A DNA stretch of 64,000 bases from DASRDU01 sp046331565 (lineage in GTDB: Bacteria; Acidobacteriota; Blastocatellia; RBC074): NCBI GenBank assembly GCA_046331565.1, contig JAXLQP010000001.1, positions 1,116,001 through 1,180,000 of the forward strand, written 5' to 3'. The notes beneath the pieces were generated by a model, which saw only the letters and a list, made by a program, of their open reading frames with translations, ran no database searches and was not told the origin of the DNA. Of this stretch, positions 45,125-54,920 are shown in pieces. Numbering within the stretch: the stretch's first letter is position 1; each line of letters begins with the position of its first letter. The position numbers and the translations under genes are program-made.

Positions 45125-46153
45125 ATGTATTCTGATCCGCGCCAAATTCTGATCGTTCACATCGCCGGACTTGGCGAAACAATCCTGGCGCTTCCCGCGC
45201 TGCGTTCATTACGACAACATCTGCCGCGCACCCGCATCACCATTGCCACGAGTCCTTCGACTGCTGACCTGCTGCGGATGGCTGGCTGCGTTGACGAAGT
45301 GCTGACCGTAGGCCGTCTGAAAAAAGCCGAAGTGGCCGGGCCGCGCGCGATGTACACGAGCCTGAAATCATTGCGCGAAGCGTCGCATCACACTTATGAC
45401 CTGGCCATCGAATTCAAATCAGGCACTGAGGCCGCCGTGCTGATGAATTTTGCGCGACCGCTGCGCCGCCTGAATGCCCCGCGCAAGGGATTGCATCAGG
45501 TCATCGGCCTGCTGACGAGCGCCTTCTCGCGGCCATCCAAAACGGTCAGGCATCAGGCGCAGCGTTATCTTGACCTGCTTGAACCGCTCGGCGTGCGTCC
45601 GGTTGAAGCCGCGCCGAAACTGAAAACCGACCGCGCCGCTGACGAGCGAATTGACAAACTGCTCAGGAAGAAAGGACTGCAACCGGGCGAACTGCTGGTG
45701 GGCATTCATCCGGGCGCGGGCAGCGCGGGCAAACGCTGGCCTGCTGAAAGATTTGCTTCGCTGGCCTCACGAATGATTCATAATTTCAATGCGCGGGTGC
45801 TGCTGTTCACCGGGCCGCGTGAGCGCGGGCTGTCACGTCGCGTGGCGGCAACGCTGCCGAAAGATCGCATTGTGACGCTCGAATCACTGCACGCTGCCGA
45901 CCTGGTTTCAGCCCTCGCGCGACTGAGTTTGTTCATTGGCAATCGTTCCGGCCCGGCGCATCTGGCATCAGCAGTGGGCGTGCCGGTAGTGGTGGCCTCG
46001 GTGACAAACGGGCCTGCGCCTGATGACCTGCTCGGCAAAAATACCGCGCACGTGCGCGGCCTGGCCCCTGATCTGATTTCCGAAGAAGCGGTTTATGAAG
46101 CGGCCTGTCTGCTGCTGCAAAGCAGCCGGGCTGAAAGACTGATTGCGCTGTGA
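45125..46153 (+). CDS. glycosyltransferase family 9 (heptosyltransferase-like)
   Basis: The 342-residue protein has the GT-B plan of family 9: an N-terminal Rossmann half with ILIVHIAGLGETILALPALR, and a C-terminal half starting around HPGAGSAGKRWPAERFASL and ending with the donor-binding IGNRSGPAHLASAVGVPVV. These enzymes add heptose or related sugars to lipopolysaccharide core. The start lies 15 bases after the gpmI stop, so it may share that transcript. Confidence 0.83.
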   Translation: MYSDPRQILIVHIAGLGETILALPALRSLRQHLPRTRITIATSPSTADLLRMAGCVDEVLTVGRLKKAEVAGPRAMYTSLKSLREASHHTYDLAIEFKSGTEAAVLMNFARPLRRLNAPRKGLHQVIGLLTSAFSRPSKTVRHQAQRYLDLLEPLGVRPVEAAPKLKTDRAADERIDKLLRKKGLQPGELLVGIHPGAGSAGKRWPAERFASLASRMIHNFNARVLLFTGPRERGLSRRVAATLPKDRIVTLESLHAADLVSALARLSLFIGNRSGPAHLASAVGVPVVVASVTNGPAPDDLLGKNTAHVRGLAPDLISEEAVYEAACLLLQSSRAERLIAL

Positions 46154-46210
46154 CACGATCTGATAAATTACGGCGGTCGAGTCAGCGGCGTGCCTGAAGA
46201 AACCCGAATC

Positions 46211-46296
46211 ATCCTCGTAGTAACGAATTTATTCGTTTGTCTTTGAATAAATCACGGTTCTGGAAGCGGAACGAATGAATTCGTTACTACGGGGAT
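46211..46296. repeat. nested-palindrome repeat, family 2, copy B
   Basis: ATCCTCGTAGTAACGAATTT-ATTCGTTT is matched by GGAACGAATGAATTCGTTAC-TACGGGGAT. The core AACGAATtcATTCGTT is itself palindromic in the right arm. It is in the 280-base gap before the S46 peptidase gene. Confidence 0.75.
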
Positions 46297-46433
46297 GTGA
46301 CCTGTTCACCCGGAGAACTTCCCGGCTTAAGGGCCTGACTGGCGAACCCAACGGAAAGGAACTGCTTCCAATCACAGCTCTCAATTTCAATTCAGCAGTC
46401 CTGAAGCTGTTGAATCAATCTCAGGAGAATTCA

Positions 46434-48659
46434 ATGTTACGAAAGGTACTGGTTTCAACTTTACTCATCGGCTCGCTGCTGCTTTCGCCGCTCGCTGGTC
46501 TGGCAGATGAAGGCATGTGGCTGCCCGATACGATTTCGCAGATTCCCTTCAGCAAACTGAAGGCAAAGGGACTGCAACTGACGGCAGAGGACATTTACAG
46601 CACGACAAAGACCAGCCTCAAGGATGCGGTCGTGCAGCTCAGCATCGGCTGTACCGGCTCGTTCGTTTCGCCGGATGGATTGATTCTGACCAATCATCAC
46701 TGCGCTTTTGAAGGCGTCACCAAAAACAGTTCGGTTGACAGCAACCTGATCAGCAACGGCTTTCTGGCTCCGTCGCGTGACAAGGAGATTCAGTTGAAAG
46801 GCTATGCTGTCTCGATCACGCAGGATTACAAGGATGTCACGAGCGAAGTGCTGAGCGCCGTCACACCGCAGATGTCGCCCGAAGAACGCGACCGCGCCAT
46901 CAATCAGAAAAAGGTTGAAATTGCCAAAGCCGCGCTCGGCGACCGCGCAAAGGATGGCTACCGCACTCAGGTCATGGATATGACCGGCGGCGTCAATTAT
47001 TACCTTTACACTTATCTGACAATCAGGGATGTGCGGCTGGTTTATGCGCCTCCGAAAAACATCGGCTTTTTTGGCGGCGATCCTGACAACTTTGAATGGC
47101 CGCGCCACGCGGGCGATTTCGCGTTCCTGCGCGCTTATGCCGGAGCGGACGGCAAACCGGCTGATTACAACGCGAACAACGTGCCGTTCAAGCCGAAAAA
47201 ATTCCTGCCCGTCAATGCCGGCGGCGTGAAGGAAAACGACTTCACAATGATTATGGGTTATCCGGGCGCGACCTATCGCTATCGTGAATCGTACTCGATT
47301 GACTTCCGCGAAAAGTATCAGTTGCCCGATGCCATCAAAGCACTCAAACAGCAGATTGCGGCCCTGACCGAAGAAGGCGACAAAGACCCGGCGGCAAAGA
47401 TTCGCAATGCTGACCGTATTTTCAGCCTCAGCAACACGCTCAAGGCTTATGAAGGCGCGGTCACGGCTCTGCGCCGGATGAAACTGGCCGATCACAAACG
47501 CGCCGAAGAAGCAGCGTTCACGAAATGGCTGGACAGCAATCCGGCAGCGAAAGCGAAGTACGCCAACATCCTGCCGCAGATTGCCGCGCTTTATGGCGAC
47601 CTCAATTCTTATTACCTGCAACTGAGCGCGCTGCAACAGGTCGGCAATTCAGCCGATCTGCTGGCGATTCTGTCTTATGCTTATCAGCGCGCACTGGAAC
47701 AGGAAAAGCCTGCGAATGAACGCTCGGCGATTTACAGCGATGCGCGCGCGCAGGGGCTGCTCGCTCAGCTTTCAGCGGCCTGGAAGGAAATGGATGCCGA
47801 ATCCGAAGCCAGAGCGCTGGCCTCGGCCCTGGCTGGCGCGGCTGAACTGCCCGACAATCAGAAACTGCCTTACATCGAACAGCTCTTTGCAGGCAAAACC
47901 GGCGCTGAACGGCGCAAGGCTGAAAATGAATTCGCCCGCAAGCTGATTGAGAACTCTCAGTACAGATCATTCGACAATCTCACGAAGGCGATGAAGTCAT
48001 CCGCCGCAGAACTGCGCGCCATTGATGACCCGGCCCTGAAGCTGGCGATTCAACTGACTGAAACCAGAACTCCACTTGAAGCCAGGCAGGCCCGCTTCAA
48101 TAACGAGATCGTCAAACTGCGCCCTGAATTCGTGCGCGGCATGCTTGAAATGCGCAAGGGGCCGTATTACCCCGACGCCAATTTCACGCTGCGGTTCACT
48201 TATGGCGAGGTCAAGGGCTACAAGCCGCGCGATGCGGTGACGTATGACTGGCAGACTTCGCTTTCAGGCGTGATCGAAAAGGACACGGGCGAAGAACCGT
48301 TCGACGTTCCGGCAAAACTGAAGGAACTGGCGAAGAAGAAAGACTTCGGCGGCTACATTGATTCACGGCTCAATGATGTGCCGGTGGACTTTCTGACAAC
48401 GACCGACATTACGGGCGGCAATTCCGGTTCGCCGGTAATGAACGGCAAAGGTGAACTGATCGGCCTCGCCTTCGATGGCAATTACGAAGGCCTCGGCGTT
48501 GATTACGCCTTTGAAGCGCCGCTCAACCGCACGCTGGCTGTTGATATTCGCTATGTGCTGTTCCTGACCGATAAATTCGCGGGCGCGAACTATCTGTTCA
48601 GGGAGATGCAGATCAAGGGCGGCAAAGCCTCAGCCGCCAAAGCAGCCGGAGCAATCTGA
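46434..48659 (+). CDS. S46 family dipeptidyl-peptidase (DPP7/DPP11-like)
   Basis: The ATG at 46434 follows CTCAGGAGAATTCA and gives 741 residues with a signal peptide ending LAGLADEG. The catalytic triad is visible: His in SPDGLILTNHHCA near residue 85, Asp in GGDPDNFEWPRHAG near 220, and Ser in TGGNSGSPVMNGKGEL near 665. A helical lid domain lies between about 280 and 570. Family members release dipeptides from peptide N-termini in the periplasm. Specificity (acidic or hydrophobic) cannot be told. A terminator follows. Confidence 0.9.
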   Translation: MLRKVLVSTLLIGSLLLSPLAGLADEGMWLPDTISQIPFSKLKAKGLQLTAEDIYSTTKTSLKDAVVQLSIGCTGSFVSPDGLILTNHHCAFEGVTKNSSVDSNLISNGFLAPSRDKEIQLKGYAVSITQDYKDVTSEVLSAVTPQMSPEERDRAINQKKVEIAKAALGDRAKDGYRTQVMDMTGGVNYYLYTYLTIRDVRLVYAPPKNIGFFGGDPDNFEWPRHAGDFAFLRAYAGADGKPADYNANNVPFKPKKFLPVNAGGVKENDFTMIMGYPGATYRYRESYSIDFREKYQLPDAIKALKQQIAALTEEGDKDPAAKIRNADRIFSLSNTLKAYEGAVTALRRMKLADHKRAEEAAFTKWLDSNPAAKAKYANILPQIAALYGDLNSYYLQLSALQQVGNSADLLAILSYAYQRALEQEKPANERSAIYSDARAQGLLAQLSAAWKEMDAESEARALASALAGAAELPDNQKLPYIEQLFAGKTGAERRKAENEFARKLIENSQYRSFDNLTKAMKSSAAELRAIDDPALKLAIQLTETRTPLEARQARFNNEIVKLRPEFVRGMLEMRKGPYYPDANFTLRFTYGEVKGYKPRDAVTYDWQTSLSGVIEKDTGEEPFDVPAKLKELAKKKDFGGYIDSRLNDVPVDFLTTTDITGGNSGSPVMNGKGELIGLAFDGNYEGLGVDYAFEAPLNRTLAVDIRYVLFLTDKFAGANYLFREMQIKGGKASAAKAAGAI

Positions 48660-48669
48660 AACAAAACAG

Positions 48670-48703
48670 AAGCCGGGAAGGATTCAGAGATTCCTTCCCG
48701 GCT
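48670..48703. terminator. hairpin terminator after the S46 peptidase
   Basis: AGCCGGGAAGGA pairs with TCCTTCCCGGCT around a short loop ten bases after the stop codon. No long T run follows. Confidence 0.7.
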
Positions 48704-48733
48704 CTGAACATCAATCCTGGCGGTTATCGTTCA

Positions 48734-48794
48734 TTTTCCTCTGCGCCTCTGCGTGAGATTGATTTCACACAGAGGCGCAGAGCCGCAGAGGAAA
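48734..48794. repeat. hairpin with 8-nt periodic arms (CTCTGCGC type)
   Basis: TTTCCTCTGCGCCTCTGCGT and ACAGAGGCGCAGAGCCGCAG-AGGAAA form an imperfect stem. It lies between the convergent S46 peptidase and truncated haemoglobin genes, next to the hairpin at 48670-48703. Confidence 0.65.
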
Positions 48795-48819
48795 GCGAAA
48801 GTGATGGCCTCCCGCTGAT

Positions 48820-49284
48820 TCAGCCTTCCCTGTTCCGCATAAAGTCAGCCAGTCCTGCAAAGGCGTGACGCAAATGCTGCCTGACGGCATCAGGCACTCC
48901 GGTTTCTTCCATCGCTCTGAACATGCACCACAGCCACTGATCGCGTTCGGCTTCGGCAATCGTGAAAGGCAGGTGGCGCGCGCGCAGGCGCGGGTGCCCG
49001 AAGCGGCTGATGTATTCGGGCGGGCCGCCCATCCAGCCGACCAGGAACCAGTAGAGCTTGTTGCGCGATTCGGTGAGATCAGCCGGATGCAGCGCGCGGA
49101 TGCCTGTTGCTTCCGGCGCGCTGTCCATAATGTCGTAAAAGCGATCCACCAGGACGCGAATCCGTTCTTCGCGCCCGATGGCTTCATAAGGTGTTTCAGG
49201 TTTTTGCGTAATCGGGACAGGATTGACCGCTTCCCGGTGAGGTTGCGGCCTGTCCTGTCCGTTCTGATGTTCGTTGTCTGACAT
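48820..49284 (-). CDS. group II truncated haemoglobin
   Basis: The 154-residue protein has a ~25-residue polar extension, then a 2-on-2 globin: PYEAIGREERIRVLVDRFYDIM, the KLYWFLVGWMGGPPEY region, and FGHPRLRARHLPF with the proximal His. A Trp in DQWLWCM fits the conserved G8 Trp of group II. It binds oxygen or NO in the cytoplasm. Its start lies 26 bases after the stop of the large propeller gene, so they may be co-transcribed. Confidence 0.88.
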   Translation of the reverse strand: MSDNEHQNGQDRPQPHREAVNPVPITQKPETPYEAIGREERIRVLVDRFYDIMDSAPEATGIRALHPADLTESRNKLYWFLVGWMGGPPEYISRFGHPRLRARHLPFTIAEAERDQWLWCMFRAMEETGVPDAVRQHLRHAFAGLADFMRNREG

Positions 49285-49310
49285 AAAACTTCCTGACTGC
49301 CAATAATGCT

Positions 49311-52300
49311 TCAGCGCTGCCCGCCGCTCGCTGCCGGTTTGTCTGCCTTTGCCGGTTTGACGATGACGGCGGGAATGTCGGCATCGCGCACGGCTTTGTT
49401 GAAGGCAGGCAGATCGCTCGCCACCGCCTGTTTCAGTTTATCAAGCTGAGCGTTTATCCGGCCAGCAAGGTCATCATACACCCTGTATGACTGATCGGTT
49501 GGCGCATTGTCAGAACCGCCGATGACGCCGCCAAGCGCGGCAAGTTTGTTGTTCAGTCTGATCGGATAATTGAGCGGATCCTGACTGCTCTGATTTTTGG
49601 TCTGATACAACTCTTCCTCAATCGCGGTCAGTTTCGCATTCAATGTTTTCGCGGCTTCGGCGATCTTTGCGCCGTTCGGCTGATCCTTGACGCGGGCTAC
49701 GGTGTCATTGACCTGTTTGCGCACGTCACGAATCTGAATAATCGCTTCGCTCGTTTCCGAGAACTTGTCGCGAATCTTTGTCAGCAGGTCGAACTGTCTG
49801 GCAAAGGCTTCGGGCGTCGTGTCAATGCGCGGGTCTTTCAGCACATTGAAGCCTTCAGTAAATGATTTGCCATCCACCGTCAGCTTCACCTGATAAGCGC
49901 CCGGCACGGCGCGTGGCCCGCGCGTCTGACCAGCCCAGAGAATCATCCCCGGAAAAGTCACGGCATCGGGATAACGCAAATCCCAGATGAAGCGATTCAG
50001 TCCGGCTTCAGTGGCAACCCGCACCGGGCCGCCGCCGAAGCGCCCGCCGCCTTCTTCATCGCCGCCTGCCATCGGGCCTGCGCCACCCTGCGGCGCGCTG
50101 CTCGAAAACTTTTTGACCAGTTTGCCCGACGAGTCGAGAATTTCAAGCGTGACTTCGCCCTTCGGTTTTTCCTTCAGCCAGTAATTGATGACCGCGCCGC
50201 CTGGCGGGTTTTCACCAAGCGCGGCATTGGCCGGAAGCCGCCCGCCACCACCGACCGTGCGGTAAGTGTCTTCGGGCTTGAAAAGATGAACGTCAGCTTT
50301 GGCAATCTCATCCTTCATCTGATGCAGCACCGTCAGATCATCGATAATCCAGAAAGCGCGGCCCTGCGTCGCGGCGACCAGATCCTTGTCGCGCTTGTGA
50401 ATAATCAGATCCGTGATCGGCACGACCGGCAGATTCAGTTGCAGCGAACGCCAGTTTTCACCGTCGTCGAAGGAGACATAAATTCCGGTTTCGGTTCCGG
50501 CATAGAGCAGCCCCTTGCGATACGGGTCTTCACGAATCACGCGCGTGAAGGCATCGGCGGGAATGCCGCTGACAATCTTCTTCCACGTTTTGCCGTAATC
50601 ACTGGTCTTGTACAGGTACGGGCGAAAATCATCCGACTTGTACATCGTCGCGGCGACATAAACCGTCCCGGCATCGTGCGGCGAAGCGTCAAGCGAATTG
50701 ATCTGAATCCATTCGGGCAGGTCTTTGGGCGTGACGTTGTCCCATTTCTTTCCGCCGTCGCGGGTGACGTGAACCAGCCCGTCATCGCTGCCTGCCCAGA
50801 TGACGCCTTTCTGCACGGGCGATTCCATCAGCGTGAAGATGGTGCAGTAATACTCAACGCTCGTGTTGTCTTTGGTGATCGGCCCGCCCGATGAACCCTG
50901 CTTCGAGCGGTCGTTGCGCGTCAGGTCAGGGCTGATGATTTCCCAGGTCTGACCTTCATTGGTCGTTTTGAAAACGACGTTGGCTCCGCTGTACAGCGTG
51001 TTCGGATCGTGCGGCGAAAAGAGAATCGGGAAGTTCCACTGAAAGCGATACTTCATCCCTTCAGCGCCCCAGCCCATCGGGTTGTCGGGCCACGCGTTCA
51101 CATCGCGCAACTGTCCCGTGCGGTGATCGTAGCGAGTCAGCAGTCCGCCATACGAACCGGCAAAGATGATGTCGGAGTTTTTCGGACTCGGCGCAATCCA
51201 GCCCGATTCGCCGCCGCCCACGTCGTACCATTCCGTGCGGTCAATGCCGAAGCCGTCCGAGCGGCTGGCGATCTTGATGGTCGAGTTGTCCTGCTGCGCG
51301 CCGTAAACGTGATAGGGGAAATCGTTGTCCACCGTCACGCGATAGAACTGCGCCGTCGCCTGATCCTGCTCGCTCCAGGTCTTGCCGCCATTGAATGAGA
51401 CGTTCGCGCCGCCGTCATTGCTTTCAATCATCCGCATCGGATCATCAGGCGCAATCCACAAATCGTGATTGTCACCGTGCGGCACGCCGATGGTCGTGTA
51501 AGTGCGCCCGCCATCGTTCGATTTGTAAAAGCCCGTGTTGAGGACATAAACAGCGTCGGCATTTTTCGGATCAGCGAAGATGTGTGTGTAATACCACGCG
51601 CGCTGCCGCAGGTTGCGGTTCTCGTTCACCTTCATCCAGTTCTTGCCGCCATTGTCGGAACGGAACACGCCGCCGTCATCGGCTTCAATGATGGCCCAGA
51701 CCCGTTCGGGATTCGCAGGCGAAACGGTGACGCCGATGCGACCGATGAACTTTCCCTTCGGTCCGCCCGGATTGCGCGTGATCTCAGTCCACGTATCGCC
51801 GCCGTCGGTTGACTTGAACAGACCGCTGTCAGGCCCGCCGCTTTCCATGCTCCAGGGCGTGCGTTTCGCTTCCCAGATCGCGGCGTAAATCACGTTCGGG
51901 TTTGACGGGTCGAGCGCCAGATCAACCGCTCCGGCCTTGTTGCTTTTGAAAAACACGCGCTCCCAGTTTTTGCCGCCGTCCCTGGTTCTGAAAACTCCGC
52001 GCTGCTCGTTCGTTCCGGCAGCGTGGCCGAGCGCGGCGACGTAAACGATGTCGGGATTTTTCGGATGGATGCGAATGCGCCCGATGATGCGCGAATCCTC
52101 AAGCCCGACGCGCTTCCATGTCCTGCCCGCATCGGTTGATTTGTAAATGCCGTCACCGTGCGAGAAGTTGCCGCGAATACAGGCTTCGCCCATTCCGACA
52201 TAGACCGTATTCGGATCGGAATCAGCAACGGCAATTGCGCCAACGGTGCCGGTGCCGAACGGCTGCCCGTCAGAAACCGGCTCCCAGTTCGCGCCGCCGT

Positions 52301-52562
52301 CAGTGGTTTTGAAAACACCGCCGCCCGTGCCGCCGAAGTAATAGACCATTGGCTGTGAAGCCACTCCGGCGACAGCGACAGAACGGCCACCGCGATACGG
52401 GCCGATGCTGCGCCAGCGCAATCCTTTGAGCGGGTCGGAAGCGGATGAACTTTTACCTGTCTGCTGCGCGCTTGAAACCTGCAATCCGGCAGCAACCAGG
52501 ACTGACAGTGCCAGCACTGCCAGACAGACACGGCGAAACAACCTGTAACGCGGGCTGATCAT
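49311..52562 (-). CDS. VPS10/sortilin-like, BNR/Asp-box repeat propeller protein
   Basis: The 1083-residue secreted protein has a signal peptide (~residues 1-32). Roughly residues 45-720 hold many Asp-box repeats (KTTDGGANW, KSTDAGRTW, RDGGKNW, SDNGGKNW) that form beta-propellers like those of sortilin and BNR-glycosidase-like proteins. A C-terminal region from about 830 contains a Gly-rich loop (GGDEEGGGRFGGG), a beta-domain with IWDLRYPDAVTF and helices. Homologues are abundant in Acidobacteria and Bacteroidetes and their function is unclear. The ATG follows GAGGAGATCAGGATT. Confidence 0.85.
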   Translation of the reverse strand: MISPRYRLFRRVCLAVLALSVLVAAGLQVSSAQQTGKSSSASDPLKGLRWRSIGPYRGGRSVAVAGVASQPMVYYFGGTGGGVFKTTDGGANWEPVSDGQPFGTGTVGAIAVADSDPNTVYVGMGEACIRGNFSHGDGIYKSTDAGRTWKRVGLEDSRIIGRIRIHPKNPDIVYVAALGHAAGTNEQRGVFRTRDGGKNWERVFFKSNKAGAVDLALDPSNPNVIYAAIWEAKRTPWSMESGGPDSGLFKSTDGGDTWTEITRNPGGPKGKFIGRIGVTVSPANPERVWAIIEADDGGVFRSDNGGKNWMKVNENRNLRQRAWYYTHIFADPKNADAVYVLNTGFYKSNDGGRTYTTIGVPHGDNHDLWIAPDDPMRMIESNDGGANVSFNGGKTWSEQDQATAQFYRVTVDNDFPYHVYGAQQDNSTIKIASRSDGFGIDRTEWYDVGGGESGWIAPSPKNSDIIFAGSYGGLLTRYDHRTGQLRDVNAWPDNPMGWGAEGMKYRFQWNFPILFSPHDPNTLYSGANVVFKTTNEGQTWEIISPDLTRNDRSKQGSSGGPITKDNTSVEYYCTIFTLMESPVQKGVIWAGSDDGLVHVTRDGGKKWDNVTPKDLPEWIQINSLDASPHDAGTVYVAATMYKSDDFRPYLYKTSDYGKTWKKIVSGIPADAFTRVIREDPYRKGLLYAGTETGIYVSFDDGENWRSLQLNLPVVPITDLIIHKRDKDLVAATQGRAFWIIDDLTVLHQMKDEIAKADVHLFKPEDTYRTVGGGGRLPANAALGENPPGGAVINYWLKEKPKGEVTLEILDSSGKLVKKFSSSAPQGGAGPMAGGDEEGGGRFGGGPVRVATEAGLNRFIWDLRYPDAVTFPGMILWAGQTRGPRAVPGAYQVKLTVDGKSFTEGFNVLKDPRIDTTPEAFARQFDLLTKIRDKFSETSEAIIQIRDVRKQVNDTVARVKDQPNGAKIAEAAKTLNAKLTAIEEELYQTKNQSSQDPLNYPIRLNNKLAALGGVIGGSDNAPTDQSYRVYDDLAGRINAQLDKLKQAVASDLPAFNKAVRDADIPAVIVKPAKADKPAASGGQR

Positions 52563-52741
52563 AATCCTGATCTCCTCTGTGAATAGTTATTGCGGAATTG
52601 ACTCTTCAAGGTGTGGAGACGCATATTCTCGCGTTGACAGAATCGAGTCAAGACAGGCGAAACCTTTGCTGACCGCTGGCGCGAATCAGTGAAGCGTTTT
52701 TGTCGGAAGACCAGTTCATTAACGGTAAGGAGGTCATGTTT

Positions 52742-53431
52742 ATGAATCTGACTGCCGCGCAGAAGAGCCTGATTGAAAGAATCGTCAACGTCTTCGAGAC
52801 CGGAACCCCGGACGGCGATTACGCCGCCATCACCATCTTCAACGACGGGCCGCACAACATGCCGCAGATCACCTACGGCAGATCACAAACCACCGAGTTC
52901 GGCAACCTGGGCCAACTGGTGCGGATGTATGTGAATGCCAATGGGCTGTTCAGTGACCAGTTGCGCCCCTTTGCTGCCAGAACAGGGCAGGAAATCCTGA
53001 CTGACAACGCGGAATTCAAGGGTCTGCTGCGCAGCGCAGGCCGCGAAGACCCGATCATGCGCCGGATTCAGGATCAGTTCTTTGACCAGGCCTATTTTCA
53101 GCCTGCGATGCAGTGGGCCGACAATCATCAGTTCACACTGCCGCTTTCGGCGCTGGTCATTTACGACTCGTTCATTCACAGCGGCGGGATGCTTTCGGTC
53201 ATTCGCAACACCTTCCCGGAAGTGACACCGGACAGGGGCGGCAATGAGAAGCTGTGGCTCACGGCTTACATCAATGCGCGCCAGAACTTTCTGGCGGGCA
53301 GCCATCGGGCCGTCGTGCGCCGGACGGTTTACCGGACGAAATGTCTGATGGATGAAGTGAACCGCGAAAACTGGGATTTGTCAGTCGTGCCGGTCATCGC
53401 CAACGGCGTGAAGGTCAGCCCGGCGGCATAG
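52742..53431 (+). CDS. GH46-like chitosanase without signal peptide
   Basis: Of two ATG codons, 52742 is correctly spaced from AAGGAGG, giving 229 residues. The protein matches the GH46 order: VFETGTPDGDYAAI with the likely catalytic Glu, NDGPHNMPQITYG with the likely catalytic Asp, IYDSFIHSGG and NEKLWLTAYINARQNFL. GH46 enzymes hydrolyse chitosan. Most are secreted, but here the N-terminus MNLTAAQKSLIERI is soluble with no signal. Export or a different substrate is not resolved. Confidence 0.75.
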   Translation: MNLTAAQKSLIERIVNVFETGTPDGDYAAITIFNDGPHNMPQITYGRSQTTEFGNLGQLVRMYVNANGLFSDQLRPFAARTGQEILTDNAEFKGLLRSAGREDPIMRRIQDQFFDQAYFQPAMQWADNHQFTLPLSALVIYDSFIHSGGMLSVIRNTFPEVTPDRGGNEKLWLTAYINARQNFLAGSHRAVVRRTVYRTKCLMDEVNRENWDLSVVPVIANGVKVSPAA

Positions 53432-53507
53432 CTCCGATTTCACTTCCGGATTTGCCGCCCGCGCGGGTAATCACACACTGGCTCACAGCGCGTCAGAGCC
53501 GCGAACA

Positions 53508-54662
53508 TCAGAACACCGAACGGTGCTGAATTCTTTCTTTGCCCGCCAGCCTGAAGCGTGGTTCAACCTCGCCGCCGTTGATGATCAGTGCGGCGGCATA
53601 TTCGCCAAGCGCCGGGCCGTGTTTGAAACCGTGTCCTGAACCGCCCCCGACCAGCCAGACATTTTCAAATTCAGGATGCCGGTCAATCAGTAAATCACCA
53701 TTCGAAGTGTTTTCATACTGGCAGACCCGCGATTCAAGCAGCGGCGCCTGTTCAAGCGCCGGGAAACGCCCGGCCAGATGCTCACGCACTTCGCGCAGCT
53801 TGTCAGGACTGATCTGCCGGTCTGCCGTGTCCGGGTCAATCGGCGGGCCGTGCCGGTCGAGCGCCACCTTGAAGCCGCGATTTTCAAGATCAGGGATGCC
53901 GTAAAGTTCAGCGCCGAAATCAATCCAGGCCGGCATCTGCGGCGGCGCAAATCGCTGATCGCCCGGCGGCGCGCCAAAGAAAAAGACCTCCTGCCTGGTC
54001 GGACAAATCCGGTCACCGAGCAGTGCCGGAAAAATTTTCGGCAGCCAGGGGCCGCAGGCAAAAACATAAGTTCCGGCGCTGATGCGCTGACCGCTGCGCG
54101 CCGAGACACCTTCCACGCGGCCCTGCCCGACTGGCGCTATGACGGCTTCGCTGAGCAATTGCACGCCGCTGCTGACGGCATCATCAACCACTGACTGCAC
54201 GGCGCGCCGGGCCATCAGCGCGCCGCTGTCAGGTTCATACAAAGCCCAGGTGACAGGGCCGAATGAAATCTGCGGCCAGCGTCTTTCGAGTTCGCGGCGA
54301 TTGAGCTTCTCGAATTTCACGCCCGTTTTGCTGAACGTCGCTTCAGTACTGAGCGTGTAAGGATCGGCTTCGCGGGCCATCCAGAGCATGCCGGTACGAT
54401 GCAGGAGCGGCTGACGCACGCGGTCGGCAAACTCCTGCCAGAGTGTCAGCGAATGCATTGCCCAGCGCGTATAAATTTCATCCGCTCCATAACCCATGCG
54501 GATGATGCGCGATTCCCCGCCCGAACTGGCCCGGTTGTTTGCCGCACCATAAGCGTCGGTGAGCGCGACTTTCAGGCCCGCCCGTCTCAGATGCCACGCC
54601 GTCCACGCGCCGAAAACTCCCGCGCCAATCACTGCCACATCGAATGTTTTTGCGTCCTGCAT
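53508..54662 (-). CDS. FAD-dependent oxidoreductase, sarcosine-oxidase-like (DAO family)
   Basis: From the ATG at 54662 (start of MQDAKTFDVAVIGAG) the protein has 384 residues, the usual length for monomeric sarcosine oxidase-like enzymes; a longer frame adds 57 polar residues. The FAD-binding VIGAGVFGAW is at the start. SGGESRIIRMGYGADEIYTRWA follows, as in the MSOX family, and the C-terminal VGGGSGHGFKHGPALGE binds FAD, with PTRQEVFFFG in between. The family oxidises N-methyl amino acids or sugars. Confidence 0.83.
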   Translation of the reverse strand: MQDAKTFDVAVIGAGVFGAWTAWHLRRAGLKVALTDAYGAANNRASSGGESRIIRMGYGADEIYTRWAMHSLTLWQEFADRVRQPLLHRTGMLWMAREADPYTLSTEATFSKTGVKFEKLNRRELERRWPQISFGPVTWALYEPDSGALMARRAVQSVVDDAVSSGVQLLSEAVIAPVGQGRVEGVSARSGQRISAGTYVFACGPWLPKIFPALLGDRICPTRQEVFFFGAPPGDQRFAPPQMPAWIDFGAELYGIPDLENRGFKVALDRHGPPIDPDTADRQISPDKLREVREHLAGRFPALEQAPLLESRVCQYENTSNGDLLIDRHPEFENVWLVGGGSGHGFKHGPALGEYAAALIINGGEVEPRFRLAGKERIQHRSVF

Positions 54663-54690
54663 GACTGGGATAATGACAGCCCGCGCTTCG

Positions 54691-54897
54691 TCAATGACAA
54701 CGCGGCGGGCGCTGTCGTTTTGGTTTCGGATTGTGCCCTTCGGTTGTTGCGGCCCTGGCGAGCGATTCTTTTTCGCGGCACCACTTTCGGCAGGTGCGAC
54801 AGTAAACCATCGCCTCAGCCGTAACGTTCTCAATCACCAGGCCGCAGTCGGGACAAAGAACATCAATGCGTAAAACTTTGCGCTGTTCTTTCATCAT
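54691..54897 (-). CDS. small zinc-ribbon protein
   Basis: The 68-residue open frame has CPDCG near residue 15 and YCRTCRKWC near 32, a CxxC...CxxC arrangement that could bind zinc. The rest is basic (KPKRQRPP). It ends 28 bases before the oxidoreductase start, on the same strand. A role as a DNA- or RNA-binding protein is only a guess. The gene is short and has no clear ribosome site, so it is uncertain. Confidence 0.45.
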   Translation of the reverse strand: MMKEQRKVLRIDVLCPDCGLVIENVTAEAMVYCRTCRKWCREKESLARAATTEGHNPKPKRQRPPRCH

Positions 54898-54920
54898 TCA
54901 TCTGAACCATCTGCCGTTGT

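Noticed and set aside
46275..46433. 53-residue extension of the S46 peptidase
   Set aside because: It begins inside the family 2 palindrome and lacks a ribosome site, while the ATG at 46434 has one and begins a signal peptide.
46461..47636. Minus-strand open frame (391 codons) opposite the S46 peptidase
   Set aside because: It covers the peptidase catalytic region whose plus-strand motifs are clear; the antisense translation has no recognisable domain.
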